From Thiocapsa marina 5811 (GTDB taxonomy: Bacteria; Pseudomonadota; Gammaproteobacteria; Chromatiales; Chromatiaceae), in contig NZ_AFWV01000007.1 of the NCBI RefSeq assembly GCF_000223985.1, positions 62,001-126,000 of the forward strand: a stretch of 64,000 bases of DNA. Reading direction: 5' to 3'. This document shows, piece after piece, positions 46,895-54,472 of this stretch; within the stretch, counting starts at the first letter, position 1; each line of letters opens with the position of its first letter. Below the pieces are notes generated by a model, which had not been told where the DNA came from, searched no databases, and worked only from the letters and a program-made list of their open reading frames with translations. Position numbers and translations under genes: made by a program.

Positions 46895-47601
46895 GCCCTT
46901 CACCGGCCTTGTGGGCGGTGCTTCCCGCCGCGGGTGTGGGGCGGCGCATGGGCAGTACGACGCCGAAGCAATATCTGGATCTCGCCGGTCGCGCGGTGAT
47001 CGATCATGCGTTGGATCTCTTCGTGGCCGACGTGCGGATCCGGGGCGTCGTGGTCGCGCTCGACCCGACCGATCGCTACTGGGGGGCGACGGCCTATGCC
47101 GATCATCCTAAGGTCGTCCGCGCGCACGGCGGTGCCGAGCGTTGCCATTCGGTCCTGAATGCACTCGATGCACTGGGTACCCACGCCCATGCCGAGGATT
47201 GGGTGTTGGTGCATGATGCGGCGCGCCCCTGTTTGCGCCCGGCTGATCTCGATCGGCTGATCGAGGCGCTGATCGAGGACGAGGTCGGCGGCCTGCTCGG
47301 CATCCCGGTGCGCGACACCATGAAACGGGCCGAGCCGGGCGATCGCATCGGCGCAACGGTGGATCGCGCCGCGCTCTGGCACGCCTTTACACCCCAGATG
47401 TTCCGTCTCGGACGATTGCGTGCCGCACTGACCGACGCCCTGGCCGCCAATGATCTGGTTACGGACGACGCCTCGGCCATGGAGCGTATCGGTCAAGCCC
47501 CGCGCCTGATCGAGGGCCATGCCGACAACATCAAGATCACGCGCGCCGAGGATCTCCCGCTCGCCCGCTTCTACCTGCAACAGCAGGGGCGGCTGGGCTA
47601 A
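46891..47601 (+). CDS. ispD: 2-C-methyl-D-erythritol 4-phosphate cytidylyltransferase
   Basis: This 236-residue enzyme adds CMP to methylerythritol phosphate in the non-mevalonate isoprenoid pathway, which supplies carotenoids and quinones. The nucleotide loop [18 protein letters not shown] and the [11 protein letters not shown] block are typical. It is coupled to ftsB and precedes ispF, from which it is separated by a GC-rich palindrome. Confidence 0.95.
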   Translation: MSPSPALWAVLPAAGVGRRMGSTTPKQYLDLAGRAVIDHALDLFVADVRIRGVVVALDPTDRYWGATAYADHPKVVRAHGGAERCHSVLNALDALGTHAHAEDWVLVHDAARPCLRPADLDRLIEALIEDEVGGLLGIPVRDTMKRAEPGDRIGATVDRAALWHAFTPQMFRLGRLRAALTDALAANDLVTDDASAMERIGQAPRLIEGHADNIKITRAEDLPLARFYLQQQGRLG

Positions 47602-47616
47602 TCCAAACTCTCGAGA

Positions 47617-47708
47617 GCCTCCAGCCTCCGGCCTCCAGCCTCCGGCCACCGTTGCGCGAGCGTGCACCTGGTGGAGGCAGGAGGCGGGAGGCCGGAGGCT
47701 GGAGGCTG
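47617..47708. repeat. GC-rich palindromic repeat (GGAGGCTGG type) between ispD and ispF
   Basis: The left arm (47617-47647, tandem GCCTCCAGCCTCCG units) pairs with the right arm (47673-47708, GGAGGCCGGAGGCTGGAGGC). The central 25 bp include GTTGCGCGAGCGTGC. It is related to the element at 28797-28886. The right end stops 7 bp before the ispF start, so ribosome access could be affected. Confidence 0.8.
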
Positions 47709-47714
47709 TTAACC

Positions 47715-48188
47715 ATGCTCATCGGTCAGGGCGTCGACGCCCATCGTTTCGGTCCCGGACGCCCGCTGGTACTCGGCGGCCTGGAGATCCCGCACGATCA
47801 GGGCCTGCTCGCGCATTCCGACGGCGACGTGGCCATTCACGCACTCTGCGATGCCCTGCTCGGCGCGGCCGGGCTCGGCGACATCGGTCGGCACTTTCCG
47901 GATACGGACGCCGCCTACGCCGGCATCGATAGCCGCATCCTGCTGCGGCGCGTGATCGCGAGCCTTGCCGAGCGCGGTCTGCGCGTGCACAACGCCGATC
48001 TCACCATCATCGCCCAGCGCCCCAAGCTGGCGGCCTACATCCCGGAGATGTGTGCCCGCCTCGCCGCGGACATGGGCTGCGACCTGGCACGCGTCAACGT
48101 CAAGGCGACGACGACCGAGCAGATGGGATTTACGGGCAGGGGCGAGGGTATCGCGGCGAGCGCCGTCGTCCTCTTGGCGGATACCTGA
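47715..48188 (+). CDS. ispF: 2-C-methyl-D-erythritol 2,4-cyclodiphosphate synthase
   Basis: This 157-residue trimeric zinc enzyme of the MEP pathway has metal ligands D8 and H10 (QGVDAHRF) near the N-terminus and the HSDGDV block. The FPDTD and [17 protein letters not shown] signatures are present. The ATG at 47715 gives the canonical start. No clear Shine-Dalgarno other than the repeat end (GGAGGCTG) lies upstream. truD starts 2 bp after its stop. Confidence 0.96.
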   Translation: MLIGQGVDAHRFGPGRPLVLGGLEIPHDQGLLAHSDGDVAIHALCDALLGAAGLGDIGRHFPDTDAAYAGIDSRILLRRVIASLAERGLRVHNADLTIIAQRPKLAAYIPEMCARLAADMGCDLARVNVKATTTEQMGFTGRGEGIAASAVVLLADT

Positions 48189-48189
48189 G

Positions 48190-49266
48190 GTGTCGCTGCC
48201 GACCTGGACGCAGGTCCAAGCACTCCCCCGGGCCTACGGCGCGCCGCTTGGTCATGGACGCTTGCGCGCGCGACCCGAAGACTTCCTGGTCGAGGAGCAG
48301 CTCGGGTTTGACCCGGACGGTGAGGGCGATCATCTCCTGCTGCGGGTTCGCAAGACCGGCGCCAATACGGAGTGGGCGGCGCGTCGTCTGGCGCGCATCG
48401 CCGGTGTTCCGGTGTCCACGGTAGGCTATGCCGGCCTGAAGGACCGTCATGCCGTGACCCTCCAGTGGTTCTCGATCCCGCGTCCGCGCGAGGGCATGCC
48501 GGATTGGTCGATCCTCCTCGAGGAGCACATCGAGGTCCTGGACGCGCATCCGCATCGGCGCAAGCTCAAGCGCGGTGCCCTGGTCGGAAATCACTTCGGA
48601 ATCCTGGTACGCGATCTCGAGCCCGAGACCGTGCCCGGGCTCGACGAGCGGCTCGCGAGGATCCGCGCGCACGGAATCCCCAACTACTTCGGCGAGCAGC
48701 GCTTCGGACACGACCATTCCAATCTGGCCCGTGCCCATGCCCTCTTCGCCGGGACGGCCGGTCGCGTTCCCCGCCATCAGTCCGGTCTTTGGCTCTCCGC
48801 CGCACGCTCTCAGATCTTCAACGAGGTCCTGGCCGAGCGGGTCGAGCGCGGGGACTGGGACAGTCCGCTCGAGGGGGACTGTCTCCAGCTCGCAGGATCC
48901 AACTCCTATTTCCTCGCCGAGACCCTCGACGCCTCCACGCGCGCGCGCTGCGAGGGCATGGATGTGCACCCGACGGGGCCTCTCTGGGGCAAGGGCGAGC
49001 TGCCTGCGCGCGGATCGGTCCGGCAGCTCGAAGACGGGGTCGGCATGCGCTTCCCGACCTGGTGCGAGGGGCTGGCCGCCTTCGGTCTGGCGCAGGAGCG
49101 CCGGTCTCTGCGTCTGCCGGTGGCCGATCTTGCCGCGCAACGGGTCGACGGCGGATTGCGGTTGACCTTCTCCCTGCCGGCCGGCGCCTATGCGACGACG
49201 CTTCTGCGCGAGCTCGTCGATGTGACCGAGACCGCGGCGATCGCTGCAACTCCCCGATCCCCTTGA
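48190..49266 (+). CDS. truD: tRNA pseudouridine(13) synthase
   Basis: This 358-residue enzyme makes pseudouridine 13 in tRNA-Glu. The catalytic aspartate is D85 in the motif GYAGLKDRHAVT, and the NYFGEQRFG and TRD insertion-domain sequence (SARSQIFNEVLAERV) are present. The start is a GTG immediately after the ispF stop. A frame open upstream belongs to a shadow of ispF. In E. coli surE and pcm follow, but here two repeats come next. Confidence 0.93.
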   Translation: MSLPTWTQVQALPRAYGAPLGHGRLRARPEDFLVEEQLGFDPDGEGDHLLLRVRKTGANTEWAARRLARIAGVPVSTVGYAGLKDRHAVTLQWFSIPRPREGMPDWSILLEEHIEVLDAHPHRRKLKRGALVGNHFGILVRDLEPETVPGLDERLARIRAHGIPNYFGEQRFGHDHSNLARAHALFAGTAGRVPRHQSGLWLSAARSQIFNEVLAERVERGDWDSPLEGDCLQLAGSNSYFLAETLDASTRARCEGMDVHPTGPLWGKGELPARGSVRQLEDGVGMRFPTWCEGLAAFGLAQERRSLRLPVADLAAQRVDGGLRLTFSLPAGAYATTLLRELVDVTETAAIAATPRSP

Positions 49267-49268
49267 GC

Positions 49269-49352
49269 TAAACCGCGTCCGGGGCGAGATGCTGACGTTC
49301 GGTTGAGCTCGGCGTTCGGTGCATCCACGGCCCTTGGCGGGGACGCGGTTTA
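49269..49352. repeat. Type A palindromic element, copy A3 (84 bp, best conserved)
   Basis: The termini TAAACCGCGTCC and GGACGCGGTTTA are an exact 12-bp inverted repeat. On the minus strand it carries GCCGTGGATGCA, CGAGCTCA and AGCATCTCGCCC in the same order as A1 and A2. It starts 2 bp after the truD stop codon. Confidence 0.88.
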
Positions 49353-49375
49353 AAATAACAACGTTTTTAATCGCT

Positions 49376-49460
49376 TAAACCGCACCATCTCCAGCGGCCG
49401 TCAAATTTGCCGGAGCCGATCCCATCCAAAAACCTCGCATACCGCGCCGGGCGCGGTTTA
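49376..49460. repeat. Type B palindromic element, copy B2 (85 bp)
   Basis: It begins TAAACCGCACCATCTCC and ends CCGGGCGCGGTTTA. It shares interior blocks with B1 and, at its right end, with the short copy at 58394. It lies 23 bp after A3. Confidence 0.85.
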
Positions 49461-49521
49461 AGCTGTCCGAATAGTGTGGACGGGTTCGGGGGACCGGCAT
49501 CACCGTGATCGGAGGGCACTT

Positions 49522-49626
49522 ATGCGTGTGACACGGGCGCCTCGGCGCGGATCGGTGCATGATCTCGGTTACGGCTGGGGACCTCTCGGGGTCTGGTCTT
49601 TGATGGTCGCCCCCGGGCAAGCCTAG
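49522..49626 (+). CDS. Possible 34-codon leader or small ORF before the MgtC/DUF4010 gene
   Basis: An ATG preceded by GGAGGG at a good distance opens a 34-codon frame starting MRVTRAPRRGSVHDLGYG. It ends 18 bp before the next gene. The product is basic at its start and then rich in Gly and Trp. It resembles no protein I know. It could be a regulatory leader or a chance frame, and is reported with low confidence. Confidence 0.25.
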   Translation: MRVTRAPRRGSVHDLGYGWGPLGVWSLMVAPGQA

Positions 49627-49644
49627 CGAAGGCGAGGCGGTCAC

Positions 49645-50910
49645 ATGATGTTCGAGGATCATCAGGTCTTCATCGAGCTGGCTGTCGCTTTGGCCATCGG
49701 TCTTCTGATCGGCGTCGAGCGCGGCTGGAAGGAGCGCGGCGCCGCGGAAGGGCGACGCGTCGCGGGCGTTCGCACCTACGCCTTGATCGGGCTTCTCGGG
49801 GGGATTTCCGGTCTATTGAGCGCACCTTCAGGCGCGTTGACCTTGGGAGTGATCTTCGCGGGGCTTGCAGGAGCCCTGACGGTTGCGCACGTCCTGGACT
49901 ACAGGCGCGACGAGGATGCCGGGATCACCAGCCTGGTCGCCGGCTTGATGACCTTCCTGCTCGGGGCGCTCGCGGTGCTCGGCGAGCTGGCCGTCGCCGC
50001 GGCTGCAGCCGTCGTCACGGCCCTGCTGCTGGGGTCCAAGCCGCTGATCCATCGCTGGATTCATGCCATGGAGCAGAAGGACCTCAAGGCCGGTCTTATC
50101 CTGCTGCTCATCTCCGTGGTGGCGTTGCCGGTGTTGCCGGATCAGGGTTACGGCCCATGGAACGCCGTCAACCCTCGTGAGATCTGGTGGATGGTGGTGC
50201 TGATCGCGAGCATCTCCTTCGTCGGTTATTACGCGATGAGGCTCGTCGGGACGCGGCGCGGAACCTTGTTCACCGGACTCTTCGGTGGTCTTGCATCCTC
50301 GACCGCGCTGACCCTGCATTTCTCGCGGTTGGCACGTGCTCGCAGGGAGATGGCCCCCGTGCTGGCCACGGCCATCCTGGTGGCCTGCGCGACCATGTTC
50401 CCCCGGATGTTCCTGGTGTCGAGCCTGATCCATCCGCCACTGCTGCCGCACTTGATCTGGCCTGCCGCGGCAATGGCCCTGATCGCCTACGGATTCGCGG
50501 CCTTCTACTGGCTGACTCAGCCGCGCGGCGGCGACGACGCGGACGCGCTTCTCGATAACCCGCTGGAGCTGAAATCCGCGGTCGGCTTCGGACTTCTGCT
50601 TGCCCTGGTGATGCTCTTGGCGAGGGGCATCGAGAGCTGGATCGGAGCGACCGGTGTCATGATGCTGGCCGCCGTCTCGGGTATCGCGGATGTGGATGCC
50701 ATCACCCTCACCGTCGCGCGTATGAGTCGGGACGAGCTTGGCGTCGGCATTGCGGTTTGGAGCATCATCATCGCCGCGGCCGTGAACAGCCTCGTCAAGG
50801 GCCTCATTGCGGCCTCGGTCGGTGGCGGCGCGCTGGGTCTGCGCGTCACCTTGCCGCTGCTCGGTGCGGGTCTGGGCGGTCTTGGGGTCGCTTGGTGGAC
50901 GCTTTTTTGA
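49645..50910 (+). CDS. MgtC/SapB domain plus DUF4010 membrane protein
   Basis: This 421-residue protein has about 11-12 predicted membrane helices. The N-terminal 130 residues follow the MgtC/SapB pattern (ALAIGLLIGVERGWKERG, AGVRTYALIGLLGGI). The rest matches DUF4010 (GLFGGLASSTALTLHFSRLAR and the final VDAITLTVARMS region). The function is unknown. MgtC proteins act in magnesium limitation and acid stress, but this long form is a different branch. The ATG at 49645 is followed by a second Met at codon 2. Confidence 0.88.
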   Translation: MMFEDHQVFIELAVALAIGLLIGVERGWKERGAAEGRRVAGVRTYALIGLLGGISGLLSAPSGALTLGVIFAGLAGALTVAHVLDYRRDEDAGITSLVAGLMTFLLGALAVLGELAVAAAAAVVTALLLGSKPLIHRWIHAMEQKDLKAGLILLLISVVALPVLPDQGYGPWNAVNPREIWWMVVLIASISFVGYYAMRLVGTRRGTLFTGLFGGLASSTALTLHFSRLARARREMAPVLATAILVACATMFPRMFLVSSLIHPPLLPHLIWPAAAMALIAYGFAAFYWLTQPRGGDDADALLDNPLELKSAVGFGLLLALVMLLARGIESWIGATGVMMLAAVSGIADVDAITLTVARMSRDELGVGIAVWSIIIAAAVNSLVKGLIAASVGGGALGLRVTLPLLGAGLGGLGVAWWTLF

Positions 50911-50944
50911 TCGGCGTCTTGGTGTTGTTTGTTCTCTTTTCTTC

Positions 50945-51028
50945 TAAATCGCGTTCCCGCTACGCGCCGTGGATGCATAAAACGTCGAGCTCACTCGAAA
51001 GTGAGCATCTCGCCCTGCACGCGGTTTC
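50945..51028. repeat. Type A palindromic element, copy A2 (84 bp)
   Basis: It starts TAAATCGCGTTCCCGC and ends CACGCGGTTTC. The interior GTGGATGCA, ACGTCGAGCTCACTCGAA and GAGCATCTCGCCC match A1 and A3. It ends a few bases before the AAGGAG ribosome site of the next gene. Confidence 0.88.
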
Positions 51029-51044
51029 AAGGAGACGATCGGAC

Positions 51045-53273
51045 ATGAGCACGATGAAACGATCCGGCTTCATGCGCGATCTCGTCGGGGTCGCGGCTTG
51101 CGCTCTGACATCGCTGTCGGCAGCTTCCTGGTCGTCCACCGCGGAGCTCGGCGAGGAGTCGTCGAGCCCCGTCTCGGTGACCGATGCCGTCTACACCGCG
51201 GACGGCAGTGCGCATGCGCTGATGCTTGCGGCCTATCGAGACTGGTCGGAGACTCGGTGGCGCGACTACGACCGAACACAGGATATCTCCCCGCGACAGA
51301 TGCTCGTTCTGCTCGAGGTCGCCGAGCGCACCGGGGCCAACCTCGGGCAGGCGCTGGCCACCGGAGAGATGGAAAGCGCCTACACCTGGAACGATCATGT
51401 TCGGCCCACGATCGCCGACGGTCGGCTGGGCTCGGCGACCGGCGTGTGGCAGTTCATCCCCGCAACCTTCCACGACATCATCAGAAGGTACGGCGCCGAG
51501 CTGCTGAGCGCGACCGAGGCCGCGGCGGGTCGCGCTCCCATGGACTTGGGGAACGGCCCTTTTTCCGATGCGAAGGTGCGTCGCCTGATCCGAGACACGA
51601 TCGAGGGCGTGCGCGATGCGAAGGACGAGGAGCTGCGGCTGCTGCGTCACAACTTCGCGGTGCTTGCCTTTGCCAAGCACTATCTGAGTCTGGATTCGGG
51701 GGCGACGACGCCCGAGGAGGATTATCTCTTTCATTTTCTCGGTGCCCGCGAGGGCCGACGCATCCTGGCGCTGGCGCGCGGCGAGGCGCGCGATACCCTG
51801 TGCGTGAGGCCCGTCGAAGTGCCGACGGCGCCCCCGCGGGATGCTCCGGGTGGCGCGGCATCGCGCACCGAGATTGCGAACCTGCGGGGGGATATCGAGC
51901 GTGAATCCGCGCCGTTGGGCGCCGCGGGCCTGAGCCGAGGCACGCTCCGCGAGCGCTCGGAGCCGCTCGGTCTGCGACGGCCGGATCGGTTGTCCGGGTC
52001 TCGGCAGGCTGCGGATGTGATGATTTACGCGCGCCGACCCTCGGACGATGTCGCCGTGTCCAGTCCCCCGCTCATGGCGGCGGCCTATGCACCTGCGCCC
52101 GACGCCGCGTCTGTCTTCAACGTGCTGCCGGCGGTGTCGTCGCAGTGGGGCCTGCCCGCCGACTCGCCGACGGTCACGGGCAACCTCGGGATGTTTTATC
52201 GCGACGGACGCGGGCAGACGCAGCCCTATACCTGGGGCGAGTTCATGGATCATCTGGCTAGACGCGTACGGGCCGAGAGCCAGCCGTCGATGGTGCGGGC
52301 CAAGTACGGTGTCGGCTTTGCTTTGACCGGCGGCGACATGCCGCAGTGGGCCTTCGATCCGACGAAACCGGTCGAGCCGGAAACCTTCAGTCACGGGCCC
52401 CGCCGGCGCGTGACGGTGCCCGCGGCGTTGGTGACAGGGCCGCTCGATCGAGACGAAACCCGCCACTACAAGGCACTCCTTGCCGCACTGGTGGACCGAG
52501 GTGAGGACCTGCCGGCGGAGACGCTGCCGCCGCGTGCAGCCGCGGCACTGCGTCACCTCGGATTCTTGCCCGCGAATGTCTCGGGGACCGATACGGGCGA
52601 TCCCGCGGTACACGAGGCGCTGCGCGACTTCAGAGAAGCGGTCGGCAAGGCCGAGCCGGACGATCCGCAGCATCGACATCGGCTCATGCCGGCCGAGCGG
52701 GTCGCGCTCGAGATCTACGATCGGCGCATCGCGCGCTATGCCGCGCTGCAGGTCGGCCAGCAGGTGTCCTTGGCCGACGCGCCGGATCTGAGTCGGATCA
52801 AGACACTGCCGAGCGGGTTGCAGCGATTGGCTGCGCCGCACCTGGTTCAGCTGCAAACGGCCTTGGCCGAGCGCGAGCTTCTGAAACAGCCGACACGGAA
52901 ATCCGTTTGGCGCGACAAGAAAAAGAAGAAGCGCGTGTCCTACAAGACGATGCCGTTCGCGGGCAAGGTCGACACCGCGACGCTCGCCGCGCTCGACGCC
53001 TTCCAATGGCGCAATGGTCTGCGTAAAACCGGCGGCGTGTTGGATGCCGCCACACTCGGTCTGCTGGGATTGCCGCCGATGGGTGCGGAGATCTTCCGGC
53101 CCTTATCCGGCCCCATGTGCTCGGTTCAGATCTGGGCGGGCCGACCGCCGATCTGCGGGATTCGCCGAGACATGCAGGGTCCGGCGGACGTCCTGCGCAT
53201 CGCGGGGCTCGCGGACCTCGACCCCGAACCCCGGTTTGCGGACATCTTCGAAGGTCCGGCGCATGTCCGGTGA
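51045..53273 (+). CDS. Putative lytic transglycosylase-like protein with peptidoglycan-binding domain
   Basis: This 742-residue probably exported protein has a weak signal sequence at about residues 10-28. Residues 75-150 contain ALATGEMESAYTW and GVWQFIPATFHDIIRRYG, reminiscent of the SLT catalytic Glu and the GxWQFxP motif. The middle is Ala/Pro/Arg-rich and probably unstructured. A C-terminal peptidoglycan-binding-like fold spans KVDTATLAALDAFQWRNGLRKTGGVLDAATLGLLGL, after a basic patch (RDKKKKKR). The final 50 residues have two cysteines. I do not recognise the full-length family. It overlaps the thioredoxin-like gene downstream by 11 nt. Repeat A2 ends just before its ribosome site. Confidence 0.72.
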   Translation: MSTMKRSGFMRDLVGVAACALTSLSAASWSSTAELGEESSSPVSVTDAVYTADGSAHALMLAAYRDWSETRWRDYDRTQDISPRQMLVLLEVAERTGANLGQALATGEMESAYTWNDHVRPTIADGRLGSATGVWQFIPATFHDIIRRYGAELLSATEAAAGRAPMDLGNGPFSDAKVRRLIRDTIEGVRDAKDEELRLLRHNFAVLAFAKHYLSLDSGATTPEEDYLFHFLGAREGRRILALARGEARDTLCVRPVEVPTAPPRDAPGGAASRTEIANLRGDIERESAPLGAAGLSRGTLRERSEPLGLRRPDRLSGSRQAADVMIYARRPSDDVAVSSPPLMAAAYAPAPDAASVFNVLPAVSSQWGLPADSPTVTGNLGMFYRDGRGQTQPYTWGEFMDHLARRVRAESQPSMVRAKYGVGFALTGGDMPQWAFDPTKPVEPETFSHGPRRRVTVPAALVTGPLDRDETRHYKALLAALVDRGEDLPAETLPPRAAAALRHLGFLPANVSGTDTGDPAVHEALRDFREAVGKAEPDDPQHRHRLMPAERVALEIYDRRIARYAALQVGQQVSLADAPDLSRIKTLPSGLQRLAAPHLVQLQTALAERELLKQPTRKSVWRDKKKKKRVSYKTMPFAGKVDTATLAALDAFQWRNGLRKTGGVLDAATLGLLGLPPMGAEIFRPLSGPMCSVQIWAGRPPICGIRRDMQGPADVLRIAGLADLDPEPRFADIFEGPAHVR

Positions 53274-53841
53274 TCGGACCCCGAGCGTCTCCGCTCGGCG
53301 CGCCAAACACGTGCGCGAGTGGGTCGTCAACATCGCGCTGATCCTGGCGATTGTCGGCGCCGTTCAATGGTGGAAGGCGCGACCCTTGGTCACCGGCACG
53401 GCGCCGCCGCTCGTCGGTGTCACCCTGGATGGACAGGCGTTCGATCTCGCCGCGCTTGCCGGACGGCCGGTGCTGGTGCACTTCTGGGCGAGCTGGTGCC
53501 CGGTCTGCGGCCTGATGGACGGTGCCGTTGCCGCGATCGCCGAGGATTACGCCGTGGTGACCGTCGCGATGCAATCAGGTGGTCCGCAGGAGCTGCGCCG
53601 CTACATGGCGGAGACGGGGCACGCTTTCCCGGTCATCGCCGACCCGACCGGGCAGATTGCGCATCGGTGGGGCGTCGTCGGTGTGCCGGCTACCTTCGTC
53701 GTCGATCCTTCGGGGCGGATCCGCGATGCCGTCGTCGGGATCGCGACCCAGCCCGGTCTGCGTTGGCGTTTGTGGCGCGCCGGCCCGGCATCGTCCGAGA
53801 GCGCACGGGAGCCTACCGCATCTAAACCGCGGCCAGAGTGA
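53263..53841 (+). CDS. TlpA/ScsD-like membrane-anchored thioredoxin
   Basis: This 192-residue protein has one N-terminal helix (about 20-37) and a periplasmic thioredoxin domain with the redox pair WCPVC (C79, C82) and the [12 protein letters not shown] loop. Families of this type reduce or oxidise periplasmic disulfides, as in the Scs system or cytochrome c maturation. It overlaps the transglycosylase-like gene by 11 nt, which suggests the two are coupled, and that protein has cysteines near its C-terminus. The last eight codons (TASKPRPE) come from a fragment of the type A repeat. Confidence 0.88.
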   Translation: MSGDRTPSVSARRAKHVREWVVNIALILAIVGAVQWWKARPLVTGTAPPLVGVTLDGQAFDLAALAGRPVLVHFWASWCPVCGLMDGAVAAIAEDYAVVTVAMQSGGPQELRRYMAETGHAFPVIADPTGQIAHRWGVVGVPATFVVDPSGRIRDAVVGIATQPGLRWRLWRAGPASSESAREPTASKPRPE

Positions 53842-53850
53842 GACGCTCGA
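53823..53850. repeat. Fragment of type A element
   Basis: TAAACCGCGGCCAGAGTGAG followed by ACGCTCGAC matches the end of A3 (TAAACCGCGTCCGGGGCGAG, ATGCTGAC) over about 28 bp. No matching opposite end is found. It contributes the C-terminus and stop codon of the TlpA-like gene. Confidence 0.6.
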
Positions 53851-53870
53851 CAAACCGCAATCCGAACATA

Positions 53871-53907
53871 AATTAGCGCTTGCTAATTTAGATATTTCTA
53901 ATATACT
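53871..53907 (+). promoter_or_regulatory. Candidate promoter and operator of the second sulfur globule gene
   Basis: A perfect palindrome AATTAGC-GCTT-GCTAATT (53871-53888) overlaps a TTGCTA -35 (53880-53885). A TATACT -10 follows after 16 bp (53902-53907). The region is AT-rich compared with its surroundings. The inverted repeat could bind a regulator, whose identity cannot be told. Confidence 0.6.
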
Positions 53908-53977
53908 GCTCGTCAGTGGAGGCCGAGACGGACTCCATGCTTGCTGCCAACAACATAAAATCGATTCGGAGAATAGA

Positions 53978-54343
53978 ATGAACAAGCTTGCTACTGCTGC
54001 CGCCATCGCCGCCCTCCTCGGTGCTTCCGCTTCCGCGTCCGCTTGGTGGGGTCCGGGTGCCGGCGGGTACGGCCCGGGCTACGGCTCCGGTCTCGGCGAT
54101 GCCATGGGCGACATGTTCGGCGACGGCTACGGCGACTTCAACTTCGGCATGAGCGGCGGCGGCAGCGGTCGTGGTTACGGCCGCGGTCTGGGTCGCGGCT
54201 ACGGCAACGGCTACGGCTACAACAACCCCTACTACGGCTATGGCGCGCCTTACTACGGTGGCGGCTACCCTTACGCCTACCCCTACGCAGCGCCGGCCGC
54301 CCCGATGGCGCCCGTCGCTCCGGCTCAGCCCCAAGTCAAGTAA
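53978..54343 (+). CDS. Sulfur globule protein (SgpA/SgpB-like), second copy
   Basis: This 121-residue secreted protein has a clean signal peptide ([22 protein letters not shown], cleavage after about residue 22). The mature part begins WWGPG and is rich in Gly and Tyr, with [21 protein letters not shown] and [22 protein letters not shown]. It aligns in order with the protein at 41831 but has fewer YGYPG units. Such proteins form the coat of the sulfur globules that purple sulfur bacteria store in the periplasm during sulfide or thiosulfate oxidation. It has its own promoter and terminator and is probably highly expressed. Confidence 0.93.
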   Translation: MNKLATAAAIAALLGASASASAWWGPGAGGYGPGYGSGLGDAMGDMFGDGYGDFNFGMSGGGSGRGYGRGLGRGYGNGYGYNNPYYGYGAPYYGGGYPYAYPYAAPAAPMAPVAPAQPQVK

Positions 54344-54359
54344 GATCCTTTGCTTGACT

Positions 54360-54417
54360 GCCGGTGAGCCTCCGGCTCACCGGCATATGGAAGGCCAGGC
54401 GTCAGCCTGGCCTTTTT
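54360..54417 (+). terminator. Double hairpin terminator after sulfur globule gene
   Basis: The first stem GCCGGTGAGCC/GGCTCACCGGC (54360-54384) is followed by a second, AGGCCAGGC/GCCTGGCCT, with TTTTT (54391-54417). The second is a classic intrinsic terminator. Tandem hairpins fit a strongly expressed monocistronic gene. Confidence 0.92.
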
Positions 54418-54472
54418 CGTTGTGCGCATTCGCGCGCGATGATCGGATCATCGCGTCCGCCGAGACCGACAT

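Larger units (their letters stand above)
49267..49644. other. Intergenic region with two repeats and a possible short ORF
   Basis: This 378-bp stretch holds repeats A3 and B2 and a 34-codon frame at 49522-49626, each described separately. Nothing else coding is seen. Confidence 0.6.
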
